Shown in pieces: positions 35,153 to 44,406 of a stretch of DNA of 64,000 bases. Position numbers and translations under genes: made by a program. This DNA comes from Stenotrophomonas sp. 364 (lineage in GTDB: Bacteria; Pseudomonadota; Gammaproteobacteria; Xanthomonadales; Xanthomonadaceae). Location: positions 1,094,001 to 1,158,000 of the forward strand of contig NZ_CP047135.1 in NCBI RefSeq assembly GCF_009832905.1. Reading direction: 5' to 3'. Each line of letters begins with the position of its first letter. Within the stretch, counting starts at the first letter, position 1. Under the pieces are notes generated by a model. The model worked only from the letters and a program-made list of their open reading frames with translations. It made no database searches and had not been told where the DNA came from.

Positions 35153-35211
35153 CGAACCACTCACGGGGTTCCCGTAGACTGGCCTGGATTCTTCCAGCCA
35201 ACGGTGTCCTG

Positions 35212-35742
35212 ATGCGTGTTCCGCTGCTGCTGTCATCCTTCCTGCTTGCTGCTGTTGCCCAGGCCCAGACCCCGCCGCCGGCCACGCCCGCGCCGGCCCC
35301 TGCGCGCCCGGCACCCGCTGCCGCACCCGCTGCACGCCCGGCGCTGACCCCGGCGCAGCAGGCGCAGGTGCACAAGCAGGATGCGGAAATGAGTGCGGCC
35401 GCATTGCAGGTGGCGCAGCTGGTGGACACCAACCGTGCCGCCGAGGCATGGAAAGGGGCCTCGGCCGTGGCGAAGAAATCGGTCACCGAACAGGCCTTCG
35501 TCAGCCAGCTCAACGCCGACCGCAAGCGCCTCGGTGCGTTGGCGGCGCGCGGCCAGCCGGTGGTGACCCGGGTCAAGTACGCCGCCGGTGCAACCGTGCC
35601 CGAAGGGCTGTACATCAACGTCAGCTTCCCCACCCGGTTTGCCAACAGCGCCCAGCCGGTACGCGAGCTGGTGTCGTTCCGGCTGGACGAAGACCGGGTC
35701 TGGCGCCTGGCCGGTTACAGCGTGCGCGCCGCTACCCCCTGA
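35212..35742 (+). CDS. DUF4019-domain exported protein
   Basis: 176 residues. A signal peptide (VPLLLSSFLLAAVAQAQ) is followed by a Pro/Ala linker and then a DUF4019-like domain: AAEAWKGASAVAKKSVTEQAF, VVTRVKYAAGATVPEGLYINVSF in parts, and the end VWRLAGYSVR, which matches the family's closing strand. Its function is unknown; related domains often occur as secreted or periplasmic single domains. It begins 60 bases after the ClpP-like gene and precedes the MAPEG gene by 30 bases, so the three may share a transcript. Confidence 0.8.
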   Translation: MRVPLLLSSFLLAAVAQAQTPPPATPAPAPARPAPAAAPAARPALTPAQQAQVHKQDAEMSAAALQVAQLVDTNRAAEAWKGASAVAKKSVTEQAFVSQLNADRKRLGALAARGQPVVTRVKYAAGATVPEGLYINVSFPTRFANSAQPVRELVSFRLDEDRVWRLAGYSVRAATP

Positions 35743-35772
35743 TCGACCCCGTCATTTCCTGAGGAGTGCAGC

Positions 35773-36162
35773 GTGAGTATCGAGATCCAGATGCTGGTGT
35801 GGTCGATGGTGCTGGGCATCGTGCACCTGTTTGCCGCCTCCACTGCCGTCACCCGCGAGCGCGGGCTGCAGTGGAATGCGTCGGCCCGCGATGGGCAGAA
35901 TCCGCCGGTGCGGCCGCTCACCGGTCGCCTGCAGCGTGCGCAGTCCAATTTCATGGAGACCTTCCCGTTCTTCGCGGCGGCGATCCTGGCGGTGGTGCTG
36001 ACCCAGCGCCAGGACGGGCTGACCGCGCTCGCCGCGCAGCTGTATTTCTGGGCACGGGTGGTGTATCTGCCGCTGTACGCTGCCGGTGTGCCGTACGTGC
36101 GCAGCCTGGTGTGGCTGGCCTCGCTGGTGGGCATCGTGCTGTTGCTGTGGGCGCTGCTGTAA
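35773..36162 (+). CDS. MAPEG-family membrane protein
   Basis: 129 residues with four membrane helices. The second half of helix 1 and its loop have IVHLFAASTAVTRERGLQWNASARD in pieces, then the MAPEG core RLQRAQSNFMETFPFFAAAI, and the third helix QLYFWARVVYLPLYAAGVPYVRS matches the family YxxxRxxY-type pattern. Bacterial MAPEG proteins are related to microsomal glutathione transferases, but the substrate here is not known. The start is GTG 35773 with GAGGAG eight bases above. Confidence 0.88.
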   Translation: MSIEIQMLVWSMVLGIVHLFAASTAVTRERGLQWNASARDGQNPPVRPLTGRLQRAQSNFMETFPFFAAAILAVVLTQRQDGLTALAAQLYFWARVVYLPLYAAGVPYVRSLVWLASLVGIVLLLWALL

Positions 36163-36261
36163 CGGGCCAGTGAACGGCGGCTGCGGCCGCTGATCCAGAT
36201 CAAGGCGGGGCGCGCGCGATCGGCGCTAAGCTGGCATGGACCCGTTACCGCAGGATCGGAC

Positions 36262-37482
36262 ATGTCGGACCAACCCACCCAGAAGCAGTGCATGCCGGAG
36301 CAGCCGGTGGACGTGGTGGTGGTGGGCGCCGGCCCGGCCGGGCTGTGTTTCGCCCGCGCGCTGGGCGGCAGCGGGCTGCAGGTGGCGCTGGTGGAACAGC
36401 AGCCGCGCGCGGCACTGGCGGAGGCCGCCTTTGATGGCCGCGAGATTGCGCTGACCCATGCTTCGCGGCAGATCCTGGAGACGCTGGGCATCTGGCAGCT
36501 GCTGGACCCGGCCGAGATCTCCCCGTTGCGCGACGCCAAGGTGATGGACGGCCGCTCGCCGTTCGCCCTGACCTTTGCCGCCACCCAGCGCGATACGCAG
36601 GATCTGGGCTGGCTGGTACCCAACCATCTGATCCGCCGTGCCGCCTGGGCCAGCGTGCAGGACCAGCCGGGCCTGCAGATACTGGATGAAGCGCGCGTGG
36701 CCGGCATCGTGCCGGGGGCGGGGCGCAGCGTGGTCACCCTGGCCGATGGACGCCGCCTGACCGCGCGCCTGGTGGTGGCCGCCGACAGCCGCTTCTCCAG
36801 TACCCGGCGCATGCTTGGGATCGGGGCGCGCATGCGCGACTTCGGCAAGTCGATGCTGGTCTGCCGGATGCAGATCGAGGTGCCGCACCAGCACACCGCG
36901 TGGGAGTGGTTCGGGTACGGTCGCACGATGGCGCTGCTGCCGCTCAATGGCGACCAGGCCTCGGCGGTGATCACCCTGCCGCCGCGCCAGATCGAGGCCT
37001 TGATGGCGCAGGACCCGGCCCGCTTCGGGCACAGCATCAGTGGCTTGTTCGAGCAGCGGCTGGGGGCGATGGTGCCTAGCGCGGCCCCGGTGGCCTATCC
37101 GCTGGTGGGGGTGTATGCCCATGCGTTCGTGGGCGATCGCTGCGCGTTGATCGGCGATGCGGCCGTGGGCATGCACCCGGTCACCGCGCATGGGTTCAAC
37201 CTGGGCCTGGCCGGCGCACACCGGCTGGCCAACGTGCTCAACCAGGCGGCGGCGCGCGGCGGCGATATCGGCGCCGCGGCCGGGCTGGCGAGCTTTGAAC
37301 GCGGCCACCGGCTGGCGTCCCGCCCACTGTACGAAGCCACCAATGCCATTGCCGCGCTCTACACCGATGACCGGCTGCCAGCGCGGGTGCTGCGCAGGGC
37401 GGGGTTGCGGCTGGCGCAGGGGGTCACCCCGTTCCGCCAGCTGATCGCCGCCCACCTGACCCAGCGCGAGGCACGGGTCTGA
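36262..37482 (+). CDS. ubiM: FAD-dependent ubiquinone hydroxylase, UbiM type
   Basis: 406 residues of the UbiH/UbiF/VisC flavin monooxygenase group. The dinucleotide motif VVVGAGPAGLCFARAL lies near the N-terminus, the conserved Arg-loop DGREIALTHASRQILETLG follows, and the second FAD motif GDAAVGMHPVTAHGFNLGL is in the UbiM rather than the UbiH form (the latter usually has a NQGAxE-type pattern). It would hydroxylate a demethoxyubiquinol intermediate in ubiquinone synthesis; UbiM enzymes can act at one or more ring positions. Assignment to UbiM is from the motif pattern and is likely, not proven. It is convergent with the S4 gene, with only 6 bases between the stops. Confidence 0.85.
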   Translation: MSDQPTQKQCMPEQPVDVVVVGAGPAGLCFARALGGSGLQVALVEQQPRAALAEAAFDGREIALTHASRQILETLGIWQLLDPAEISPLRDAKVMDGRSPFALTFAATQRDTQDLGWLVPNHLIRRAAWASVQDQPGLQILDEARVAGIVPGAGRSVVTLADGRRLTARLVVAADSRFSSTRRMLGIGARMRDFGKSMLVCRMQIEVPHQHTAWEWFGYGRTMALLPLNGDQASAVITLPPRQIEALMAQDPARFGHSISGLFEQRLGAMVPSAAPVAYPLVGVYAHAFVGDRCALIGDAAVGMHPVTAHGFNLGLAGAHRLANVLNQAAARGGDIGAAAGLASFERGHRLASRPLYEATNAIAALYTDDRLPARVLRRAGLRLAQGVTPFRQLIAAHLTQREARV

Positions 37483-37488
37483 GGCGGC

Positions 37489-37719
37489 TCAGGGGGCGTC
37501 GCTGTCGGCCAGTACGTTGATCGTGGTGTCGCCGAACTGCACCACCTGGCCGCCGCGGATCTTGCAGGCCTTGCGCAGTTCGACCTCGCCATCGACCAGA
37601 ACCCGGCCGTCGCCGATCACGGTCTTGGCCTCGCCGCCGCTGGTGACCAGGTCGGCCAGCTTGAGCAGCTGCTTGAGCTCGACGTAGTCGCGGTCCAGTT
37701 CAAATTCGAGGGTCTGCAT
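37489..37719 (-). CDS. Small RNA-binding S4-domain protein (YbcJ-like)
   Basis: 76 residues. It is essentially one S4 domain: FELDRDYVELKQLLKLADLVTSGGEAK, given in pieces, then VIGDGRVLVDGEVELRKACKI and the closing RGGQVVQFGD. YbcJ-type proteins bind structured RNA; their exact role is unknown. ATG 37719 is chosen over the longer frame because it matches the family start MQTLEFELDRDYVEL. It is divergent from deaD, with 265 bases between the genes. Confidence 0.9.
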   Translation of the reverse strand: MQTLEFELDRDYVELKQLLKLADLVTSGGEAKTVIGDGRVLVDGEVELRKACKIRGGQVVQFGDTTINVLADSDAP

Positions 37720-37846
37720 GGAGCGGGTATCCTGGGAAAGGGCGCGGCCATGTGGCCGGGCCGGGAAAGGGCGCGTATTGTGCGCCAGCGGGCGGCAGAA
37801 CGGCATGCAGATGGGAAGCTGTACACGTTGTTCAGGTGCGATGCGG

Positions 37847-37984
37847 TATCATCGCCCCCTGAGTGAGTGAATTCTCCTCCGACCGAGCAGCGCCAGGGCA
37901 CGCGATAAGAAAGGGCGCCCAAAGCGCGGACCATCCCCTTTTTTATCTCACTGCCTCCTCAACGGCAGTGCTTTGGAGTTCCCC
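37847..37984 (+). promoter_or_regulatory. deaD promoter (-10 TATCAT) and long structured leader
   Basis: TATCAT at 37847-37852 is a candidate -10; transcripts would carry a leader of about 125 bases. A T run (CCCCTTTTTT near 37935) and a stem CACTGCC-TCCTCAAC-GGCAGTG (37949-37970) lie just above the GGAG ribosome site. The loop contains TCCTC, which can pair with that site. Confidence 0.5.
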
Positions 37985-39943
37985 ATGTCCCAAGAATCCT
38001 CCGCGCCGCTGCTGTTCGCAGACCTCGGCCTGTCCGACGCTGTGATGCAGGCCGTCGCCACCGTCGGCTACGAAACCCCGTCGCCCATCCAGGCTGCCAC
38101 CATCCCGGCGATGCTGGAAGGCCGCGACGTGCTCGGCCAGGCCCAGACCGGTACCGGCAAGACCGCCGCCTTCGCACTGCCGGTGCTGTCCAACCTCGAT
38201 TTCAACCAGACCAAGCCGCAGGTGCTGGTGCTGGCGCCGACCCGCGAACTGGCCATCCAGGTCGCCGAGGCGTTCCAGACCTATTCCTCGGGCATCCCCG
38301 GCTTCCGCGTGCTGCCAGTGTACGGCGGCCAGCCGTATGGCCAGCAGCTCCAGGCCCTGCGCCGTGGCGTGCACGTCATCGTCGGTACCCCGGGCCGTGT
38401 GATCGATCACCTCGAGCGCGGCACCCTGGACCTGTCCGAGCTGAAGACGCTGGTGCTGGACGAAGCCGATGAAATGCTGCGCATGGGCTTCATCGACGAC
38501 GTCGAAGCGGTGCTGAAGAAGCTGCCGGAGACCCGCCAGGTCGCCCTGTTCTCGGCCACCATGCCTTCGCAGATCCGCCGCATCGCGCAGACCTACCTGA
38601 AGAACCCGGCCGAAGTCACCATCGTCAGCAAGACGACGACCTCGGCCAACATCCGCCAGCGTTACTGGTGGGTGAGCGGCATGCACAAGCTGGACGCGCT
38701 GACCCGCATCCTGGAAGTGGAACCCTTCGACGCGATGATCATCTTCTCGCGTACCAAGGCCGCCACTGAAGAGCTGGCCGAGAAGCTGCAGGCACGTGGC
38801 CTGGCCGCGGCCGCCATCAACGGCGACATGCAGCAGGCCCAGCGCGAGCGCACCATCGGCATGCTGAAGGAAGGCAAGCTGGACATCCTGGTCGCTACCG
38901 ACGTGGCCGCCCGTGGCCTGGACGTGGAGCGCATCAGCCACGTGCTGAACTACGACATCCCGTACGACACCGAAAGCTACGTGCACCGTATTGGCCGTAC
39001 CGGCCGTGCCGGCCGCACCGGCGACGCGATCCTGTTCGCCACCCCGCGTGAAAAGGGCATGCTGCGTGCCATCGAGCGCGCCACCCGCCAGCCCATCGAA
39101 GAGATGCAGCTGCCGAGCGTGGACGCCGTCAACGACACCCGCATCAGCAAGTTCATGAGCCGCATCAGCGATGCGCTCGATGCCGGCGGAACCGAGTTCT
39201 ACCGCGACCTGCTGCAGCGCCTGGAAGGCGAGAAGAATGTACCGGCCATCGAGATCGCCGCCGCGCTGGCCAAGCTGCTGCAGGGCGATTCGCCGTTCCT
39301 GCTGACCCCGCCGGTGCGTGGTGCCCATCAGGAGCGTGCTCCGCACCAGCGCAACGAGCGCAGCAACGACCGTGGCGAGCGTCCGGCCCGTTTCGAGCCG
39401 CGCTTCGAACGTGGTCCGCGTCGTGAAGACGACCGTGGCCCGCGTCCGCCGCGTGCCGAGGGCGACTTCGGCAGCAACGACGCTGGCTTCGAACGCGCCC
39501 CGCGCCGTGACATCGCCCCGCGCGGTGCCGCCGAGCCGGGTATGGAAACCTTCCGCATCGAAGTGGGCCACGTGCACGGCGTAAAGCCGGGCAACATCGT
39601 CGGCGCGATCGCCAACGAAGCCGGTCTGGAAAGCCGCTTCATCGGCCGCATCGACATCCACGACGACTTCTCGGTGCTGGACCTGCCGGCCGAAATGCCG
39701 CAGGACCTGCTGACCCACCTCAAGAAGGTGTGGGTGTCGGGCCAGCAGCTTCAGATGCGCAAGGTCGAGCCGGGTGAAGACCTGACCCCGTCGCCGCGTC
39801 CGGCGTTCAAGCCGAAGTTCGGTGGCAAGCCGCGCGGTCCGGGCGGTCCGGGTGGCCATCGTGGCGGTCCGGGCGGTCCGGGTGGCAACGATCGCCCGCC
39901 GCGCCGTGACGGCTTCAAGCCGCGCGGTCCGCGCAACGGCTGA
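37985..39943 (+). CDS. deaD: DEAD-box ATP-dependent RNA helicase DeaD/CsdA
   Basis: 652 residues, as in DeaD. The helicase motifs are in order: Q motif (GYETPSPIQAATIP), I AQTGTGKT, Ia PTRELAIQ, II VLDEADEML, III SAT, IV IIFSRTK, V ATDVAARGLDVE, VI HRIGRTGRAGRTG. A dimerisation region follows, then a charged Arg/Glu/Asp linker (about residues 450-510), a DbpA-like RNA-binding domain (METFRIEVGHVHGVKPGNIVGA...) and a Gly/Pro/Arg-rich tail (GGPGGHRGGPGGPGG). It unwinds RNA in ribosome assembly and mRNA decay, notably in the cold. ATG 37985 has GGAG 7 bases above. The long leader fits post-transcriptional control. Confidence 0.95.
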   Translation: MSQESSAPLLFADLGLSDAVMQAVATVGYETPSPIQAATIPAMLEGRDVLGQAQTGTGKTAAFALPVLSNLDFNQTKPQVLVLAPTRELAIQVAEAFQTYSSGIPGFRVLPVYGGQPYGQQLQALRRGVHVIVGTPGRVIDHLERGTLDLSELKTLVLDEADEMLRMGFIDDVEAVLKKLPETRQVALFSATMPSQIRRIAQTYLKNPAEVTIVSKTTTSANIRQRYWWVSGMHKLDALTRILEVEPFDAMIIFSRTKAATEELAEKLQARGLAAAAINGDMQQAQRERTIGMLKEGKLDILVATDVAARGLDVERISHVLNYDIPYDTESYVHRIGRTGRAGRTGDAILFATPREKGMLRAIERATRQPIEEMQLPSVDAVNDTRISKFMSRISDALDAGGTEFYRDLLQRLEGEKNVPAIEIAAALAKLLQGDSPFLLTPPVRGAHQERAPHQRNERSNDRGERPARFEPRFERGPRREDDRGPRPPRAEGDFGSNDAGFERAPRRDIAPRGAAEPGMETFRIEVGHVHGVKPGNIVGAIANEAGLESRFIGRIDIHDDFSVLDLPAEMPQDLLTHLKKVWVSGQQLQMRKVEPGEDLTPSPRPAFKPKFGGKPRGPGGPGGHRGGPGGPGGNDRPPRRDGFKPRGPRNG

Positions 39944-39959
39944 TCGCCCACGCGATCCA

Positions 39960-39993
39960 GACAACGCCAGCCTTCGGGCTGGCGTTGTCGTTT
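39960..39993 (+). terminator. Probable terminator of deaD
   Basis: GACAACGCCAGCC, loop TTCG, GGCTGGCGTTGTC: a very stable stem with a short, weak T run (GTTTCC). Confidence 0.75.
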
Positions 39994-40119
39994 CCGGGGT
40001 GTGGAAAGGCCACCGCGCGGCTGTCGGCGGGTTTCGCACGGTCACAACATCTGCCGAACTAGCCTGCAGGTTGATGGATTTGGTACACCACCCGCTTCAC
40101 GGCTCCGGGGGGATCGGCG

Positions 40120-42549
40120 ATGCTGGCAGCTGGCAGGGATGTTGGTGCGACAGCGGTACCGTATCTCACGCGGGGCTTGACCCTGCGCTTTGTCCTGCTG
40201 ACCGGCATGGCCATCGGCCTGGTGGGTATTTCCGCGCTGATCCAGGAACTGCAGGCCGCGTCCACCGCGTGGATCGTCGGCCAGAGCCACTGGTCGCGCA
40301 GCCAGCAGCAGGCCAGCTTCGCGCTCAGCCGCTACATCACCCATGGCCGGCCGGGGGATCTGGCCGAGGCGCGCCAGGCGCTGACCGTGCCGTTGGGCGA
40401 CCTGGACGCGCGGCGCGCGCTGGAGCAGGACGACGCCGACCTGGCCCGGGCCCGGCGCGGGTTCCTGGCCGGCGGCAATGCACCCGGTGATATCAACCGC
40501 CTGATCCTGTCGTTCCGTTACCTGGGCCACCTGGGCTACTTCAAGGATGCGGTGCGGCTGTGGCGGCAGACCGACGCGCCGCTGCTGCAGCTGGCCGGTC
40601 TGGTCGGCGCGGCGCAGGCCCTGCATGCCCGCCGCGACATTGAACCGGTGACCCAGGCGCTGCTGCTGGATCAGGTGCAGGCACTGGACCGTCACCTGCA
40701 GGCGCGGGCCAAGGCATTTTCGATGTCGCTGCAACGTACGGCCTCCATCGTGCGCATCACCACCTTGCTGGTGGGCGGATTGTCGGTGCTGTTGATCACC
40801 GTCGTCGCCGTGATGCTGTCGCGACGCGTGCGGCGCGATCTTCTGGAGCAGGAAAGCCGCTTCCGTGCGGCGTTCTACCAGGCCACGGTGGGCATGCTCA
40901 AGTTCGACCATACCGGCGGCATTCTGGAGGTCAACCAGGCCATGGCCGACATCCTGGGGTACGCGCGCAATGCGCTGCTCGGGCTGTCCCTGCAGGACCT
41001 GGTCGCCGAAGGAGAACTGGTGCTCGACGACGCGGGCCGCATCGACTGGGGCCGCCAGCTGCGCCCGGCCGAACTGCGCTTCCGGCGCGCCGACGGCGGG
41101 CTGATGTGGGGGCGCTGGAGCGGCACGCTGGTACGCACGGCCAGCCGCGAGGTGTCGGTGTTCGCCATCGTGGAAGACGTGTCGCAGAACCATGCGCTGG
41201 CCCGCGAGGTGGAGCACCACGCCAGCCACGATCCGCTGACCGGGCTGATCAACCGGCGCGAGATCGAACGCCTGCTGGAGCAGGCCCTGCTCGACGTGCG
41301 CAACCACGGCGGCGTGCACAGCCTGTGCTACATCGACCTGGATTACTTCAAGCTGGTCAACGACGGGCTGGGCCACGCGGCAGGCGACCAGTTGCTGCGC
41401 AACTTCGCCGACTATTTGGTGGGCGCGTTGCGCGAGGGTGACTGGGTAGGGCGGCTGGGCGGCGACGAGTTCGCGCTGTTCCTGGCCAATGCGGCCCAGG
41501 ACGAGGCCAAGCAGGTGCTGCAGCGGATCGTGCGTTCGCTGGGGCAGGCCAACTTCCAGCATGGCGACGGCAGCCTGCGGGTGAGCTGCAGCATCGGCGT
41601 GGTGGAGGTGACCCGCGAGGCGGTCGATGTGAACTGGCTGATGAGTGCGGCCGACAGCGCCTGCTATGCCGCCAAGGAAGCCGGACGCAACCGCGTGCAC
41701 TGCTACAACGAAAGCCGCATGGCGCTGGACGAGCGCCGGCAGGAAGCCGAACGCCTGGCGCGGGTGACCAGTGCCATCGCCGAGAACCGCATGCTGTTGT
41801 ATGCGCAGCGCATCGAGCGCGTGGGCGATCCGGGCTTCCTGCATTACGAGGTGCTGGTCCGCATGCGCAACCCCGATGGCGTGCTGCAGGGCCCCGGTGA
41901 ATTCATGCCTGCCGTGGAGCGCTACGGCATGGGCATGGCACTGGACCGGCATGTGCTGGGGCTGCTGTTCCGCCACCTGCAGGTGTGCCCGGCGCACGTG
42001 CAGCGGTTGGGCTTGTGCAACGTCAACGTGTCGGCGCAGTCGATTGCCGAGCCGAGTTTCCTGGCCTTCGTCTGCGACCTGCTGGAGCGCAACCGCGGGC
42101 TGGCGCGCAAGCTGTGCTTCGAGGTCACCGAGACCGCGGCGATCAGCAGCCTGGCCCAGGCGCGCAGCTTCATCGAAGCGGTCAAGGCGCGGGGCTGCCA
42201 GGTGGCGCTGGACGACTTCGGTTCGGGGCTGTCCTCGTTCGGCTACCTGCGCCAGCTGCCGGCGGACATGCTCAAGATCGACGGCGTGTTCGTGCGCGAC
42301 ATGGACATCGATCCGGTCAGCCGCGCGGCGGTGCGCGCGATCACCGAAATCGGCCGCGAGCTGCACATGACCGTGATTGCCGAATGGGTGGAATCGACCG
42401 AGGTGGCCGAACAGCTGCAGGTGCTCGGGGTGGATGGGCTGCAGGGGTATGCGATCGAGCGCCCGATGGCGCTGGAGCGGATGACCCAGCCGGCGCTGTG
42501 GCCGGGGCGCAGTGCGCTGCCCTCGGAAGGCCGGCCGAGCCTGCCATGA
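40120..42549 (+). CDS. Membrane GGDEF-EAL c-di-GMP enzyme with PAS domain
   Basis: 809 residues. Two membrane helices (LRFVLLTGMAIGLVGISALI near residue 24, and ITTLLVGGLSVLLITVVAVML near 210) enclose a periplasmic helical sensor. A PAS domain follows (FRAAFYQATVGMLKFDHTG), then GGDEF with the intact motif RLGGDEFALFL and an RxxD inhibitory site five residues before it (REGD), then EAL. The EAL motif reads EVLVR; the other residues needed for catalysis are present: NVNVSAQS, FEVTET, LDDFGSGLSSF, KIDG and AEWVES. Both halves may be active, so its net direction cannot be told. ATG 40120 has GGGGGGAT upstream. It belongs to the run of signalling genes at 40-46 kb. Confidence 0.9.
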   Translation: MLAAGRDVGATAVPYLTRGLTLRFVLLTGMAIGLVGISALIQELQAASTAWIVGQSHWSRSQQQASFALSRYITHGRPGDLAEARQALTVPLGDLDARRALEQDDADLARARRGFLAGGNAPGDINRLILSFRYLGHLGYFKDAVRLWRQTDAPLLQLAGLVGAAQALHARRDIEPVTQALLLDQVQALDRHLQARAKAFSMSLQRTASIVRITTLLVGGLSVLLITVVAVMLSRRVRRDLLEQESRFRAAFYQATVGMLKFDHTGGILEVNQAMADILGYARNALLGLSLQDLVAEGELVLDDAGRIDWGRQLRPAELRFRRADGGLMWGRWSGTLVRTASREVSVFAIVEDVSQNHALAREVEHHASHDPLTGLINRREIERLLEQALLDVRNHGGVHSLCYIDLDYFKLVNDGLGHAAGDQLLRNFADYLVGALREGDWVGRLGGDEFALFLANAAQDEAKQVLQRIVRSLGQANFQHGDGSLRVSCSIGVVEVTREAVDVNWLMSAADSACYAAKEAGRNRVHCYNESRMALDERRQEAERLARVTSAIAENRMLLYAQRIERVGDPGFLHYEVLVRMRNPDGVLQGPGEFMPAVERYGMGMALDRHVLGLLFRHLQVCPAHVQRLGLCNVNVSAQSIAEPSFLAFVCDLLERNRGLARKLCFEVTETAAISSLAQARSFIEAVKARGCQVALDDFGSGLSSFGYLRQLPADMLKIDGVFVRDMDIDPVSRAAVRAITEIGRELHMTVIAEWVESTEVAEQLQVLGVDGLQGYAIERPMALERMTQPALWPGRSALPSEGRPSLP

Positions 42550-42606
42550 GACCCGTGGCCCGCCGGGCCCATGGCGACGCGCCGCGTGAAAGCGCCGGGT
42601 TCGGGC

Positions 42607-42612
42607 GATAAT
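42607..42612 (+). promoter_or_regulatory. Candidate -10 box of the membrane diguanylate cyclase gene
   Basis: GATAAT in GGGCGATAATCCCGG, about 55 bases before the chosen start. Confidence 0.35.
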
Positions 42613-42666
42613 CCCGGCCAGGGGCGACACGCGACCTGCGTGGCGGCATCGAGGGTGGGGCAGGGT

Positions 42667-44361
42667 GTGAGGGGATGGCGCGGCAGGTGGATGGAATGGG
42701 GCGCAGTGCAGCTGCTGCTGGCCCTGCTGTTGCTGCCCGCCTGGGCGGCCGCCGACACCGTGCTCGCCGCCACCAGCCGGGTAGGCACCGACGTGCTGCT
42801 GCTGGGCGCAGCTACCGCCGAACGTACGCCCCAGCGCGCCTGCACTGCCGAAGTGCTGGCCCGCCACCAGCAGGTGCTGCACGTGCCCGCGCCTGCGGGC
42901 GGCTGGTCCGGCGAGCCGCAGGCGGTGGACGTGTTCGGGGTCCTGGCCGGCGAGGTACGGATCAGCCACGGTGACCGCCAGATCTGCGGCAGCATGCATG
43001 ACGCGCGCACCCGCGATTCCCGCTTCCGGGCCGGGGTGGGCATGGTGGTGGTCCCTGCGGCCGGCGACCACGAACCGATCGTGGTGTCCTGGGCCGCGCC
43101 GATCAAGCCGCGCTGGATTCCCACCGTGCAGCTGGGCGCGCCCAGCCCGGTGCAGCAGGACGACACCGCCCGGCTGCTGGTGCGCGCGGCCTGTGTGGCG
43201 GTGGCCATCGCCCTGGCGCTGTCGGCGCTGATGGGCTATGTGACCACCAAGGACCGATCGTTCCTGATCTACGTGGCCATCTGCCTGCTGCTGGTGCTGT
43301 GGCAGGCCGTGCTGGGCGGGCTGAGCGGGTACCCCGAGCCGTGGTTGCCGGTCGAGAACCGCGCGTCGTGGTGGCTGGTGTCATTGTCCGCGTTCACCGA
43401 AGCGGTGCTGCTGCCGGTGCTGTGGCGGCTGTCCGGCGGCGACCGTCGCTGGCCACGTTCGCGGCCGGCCCAGCACGTGCTGCTGTGGGGCTTGTTCGCG
43501 CTGGGCCTGGGCGTGCCCTGGATGCACTTTGCGATGTTGCCGGGCGTGGCCGCCGGGCTGGAAGGGCTGTTTGTGCTGGGCTGCGTCGCCTGCCTGGCGG
43601 CCGGCAGCTGGGGCCTCCTGCACCGCGACCGCGACCGCTACGCGCTGGCCGGGCTGAGCGCGCTGGCGCCCTGGTGGATCATGATCATGGCCGATGCGCT
43701 GCGCGCGCAGTGGCTGGTGGCCTACCGGATCGAGTCCCTGCAACTGGCGACCACCTGGTTCCTGATGATGTCTGCCTACGCGCTCAATCTGCGCCTGGGC
43801 CGGCTGCGGCAGCAGCGCGACGAACTGCGTCAGCTGGCCGACACCGATGCCCTGACCGGCCTGCCGAACCGGCGCGCCGGCCTGCGCAGGCTGGCCCAGT
43901 ACCTGGAACGTGCGGTCCAGGACGAACAACCGCTGGCGATCGGGTTCCTGGACATCGACCTGTTCAAGGACATCAACGACCAGTTCGGGCATGCCGTGGG
44001 CGACCAGGTGCTGGTGGCCGTGGCCCGCCAGCTGCGTGACTCGGTGCGCAACCACGATGATGTGATCCGCATGGGCGGTGAAGAGTTCCTGGTGCTGCTG
44101 CCGGGCGCCAACCGCGCCAGCGCCTTCGCCCGCCTGGAAAGCGTGCGCCAGCAGGTGCAGGCGGTGACCCGGGTGCTGGCCATCCCGGGGCTGGAGGTGT
44201 CGGGCAGCATCGGCCTGGCCGTGCTGCGCGGGGACGGCGACGACCTGGCCGCGCTGCTGCGCCGCGCCGACCACGCGATGTACTGCGCCAAGCGGGCCGG
44301 CCGCAACCAGGTATTCGACGCTGACCAGGCCGTTCCGGCCGACGAGGCACTGCGTGTGTGA
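42667..44361 (+). CDS. Membrane diguanylate cyclase with 7TMR-DISM-like sensor
   Basis: About 564 residues. A signal peptide (VQLLLALLLLPAWAAADT) leads to a periplasmic domain of some 120 residues, then seven or so membrane helices (from LLVRAACVAVAIALALSALMGYV to WFLMMSAYALNL), the layout of DISM receptors. The GGDEF domain has TDALTGLPNRRAGLRRL, FLDIDLFKDINDQFGH, an RxxD site (RNHD) five residues before the intact signature MGGEEFLVLLPG, and ends AKRAGRNQVF. It should make c-di-GMP in response to an external carbohydrate-like or other ligand. The start is uncertain: GTG 42667 is used because GGGGCAGGG precedes it; ATG 42691 is the alternative. Confidence 0.88.
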   Translation: MRGWRGRWMEWGAVQLLLALLLLPAWAAADTVLAATSRVGTDVLLLGAATAERTPQRACTAEVLARHQQVLHVPAPAGGWSGEPQAVDVFGVLAGEVRISHGDRQICGSMHDARTRDSRFRAGVGMVVVPAAGDHEPIVVSWAAPIKPRWIPTVQLGAPSPVQQDDTARLLVRAACVAVAIALALSALMGYVTTKDRSFLIYVAICLLLVLWQAVLGGLSGYPEPWLPVENRASWWLVSLSAFTEAVLLPVLWRLSGGDRRWPRSRPAQHVLLWGLFALGLGVPWMHFAMLPGVAAGLEGLFVLGCVACLAAGSWGLLHRDRDRYALAGLSALAPWWIMIMADALRAQWLVAYRIESLQLATTWFLMMSAYALNLRLGRLRQQRDELRQLADTDALTGLPNRRAGLRRLAQYLERAVQDEQPLAIGFLDIDLFKDINDQFGHAVGDQVLVAVARQLRDSVRNHDDVIRMGGEEFLVLLPGANRASAFARLESVRQQVQAVTRVLAIPGLEVSGSIGLAVLRGDGDDLAALLRRADHAMYCAKRAGRNQVFDADQAVPADEALRV

Positions 44362-44394
44362 ACACCCGGCGCCCTGCGCGGGCCGGGTTTGCCG

Positions 44395-44400
44395 GATAAT
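44395..44400 (+). promoter_or_regulatory. Candidate -10 box giving a leaderless rluF mRNA
   Basis: GATAAT ends 6 bases before the rluF ATG, which is where transcription would start. No ribosome site is seen above the ATG, so translation without a leader is possible. Confidence 0.45.
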
Positions 44401-44406
44401 GGGCCG

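Noticed and set aside
37943..43071. Two long minus-strand frames over deaD and the GGDEF-EAL gene
   Set aside because: They are shadows of recognised plus-strand genes and show no domain pattern.
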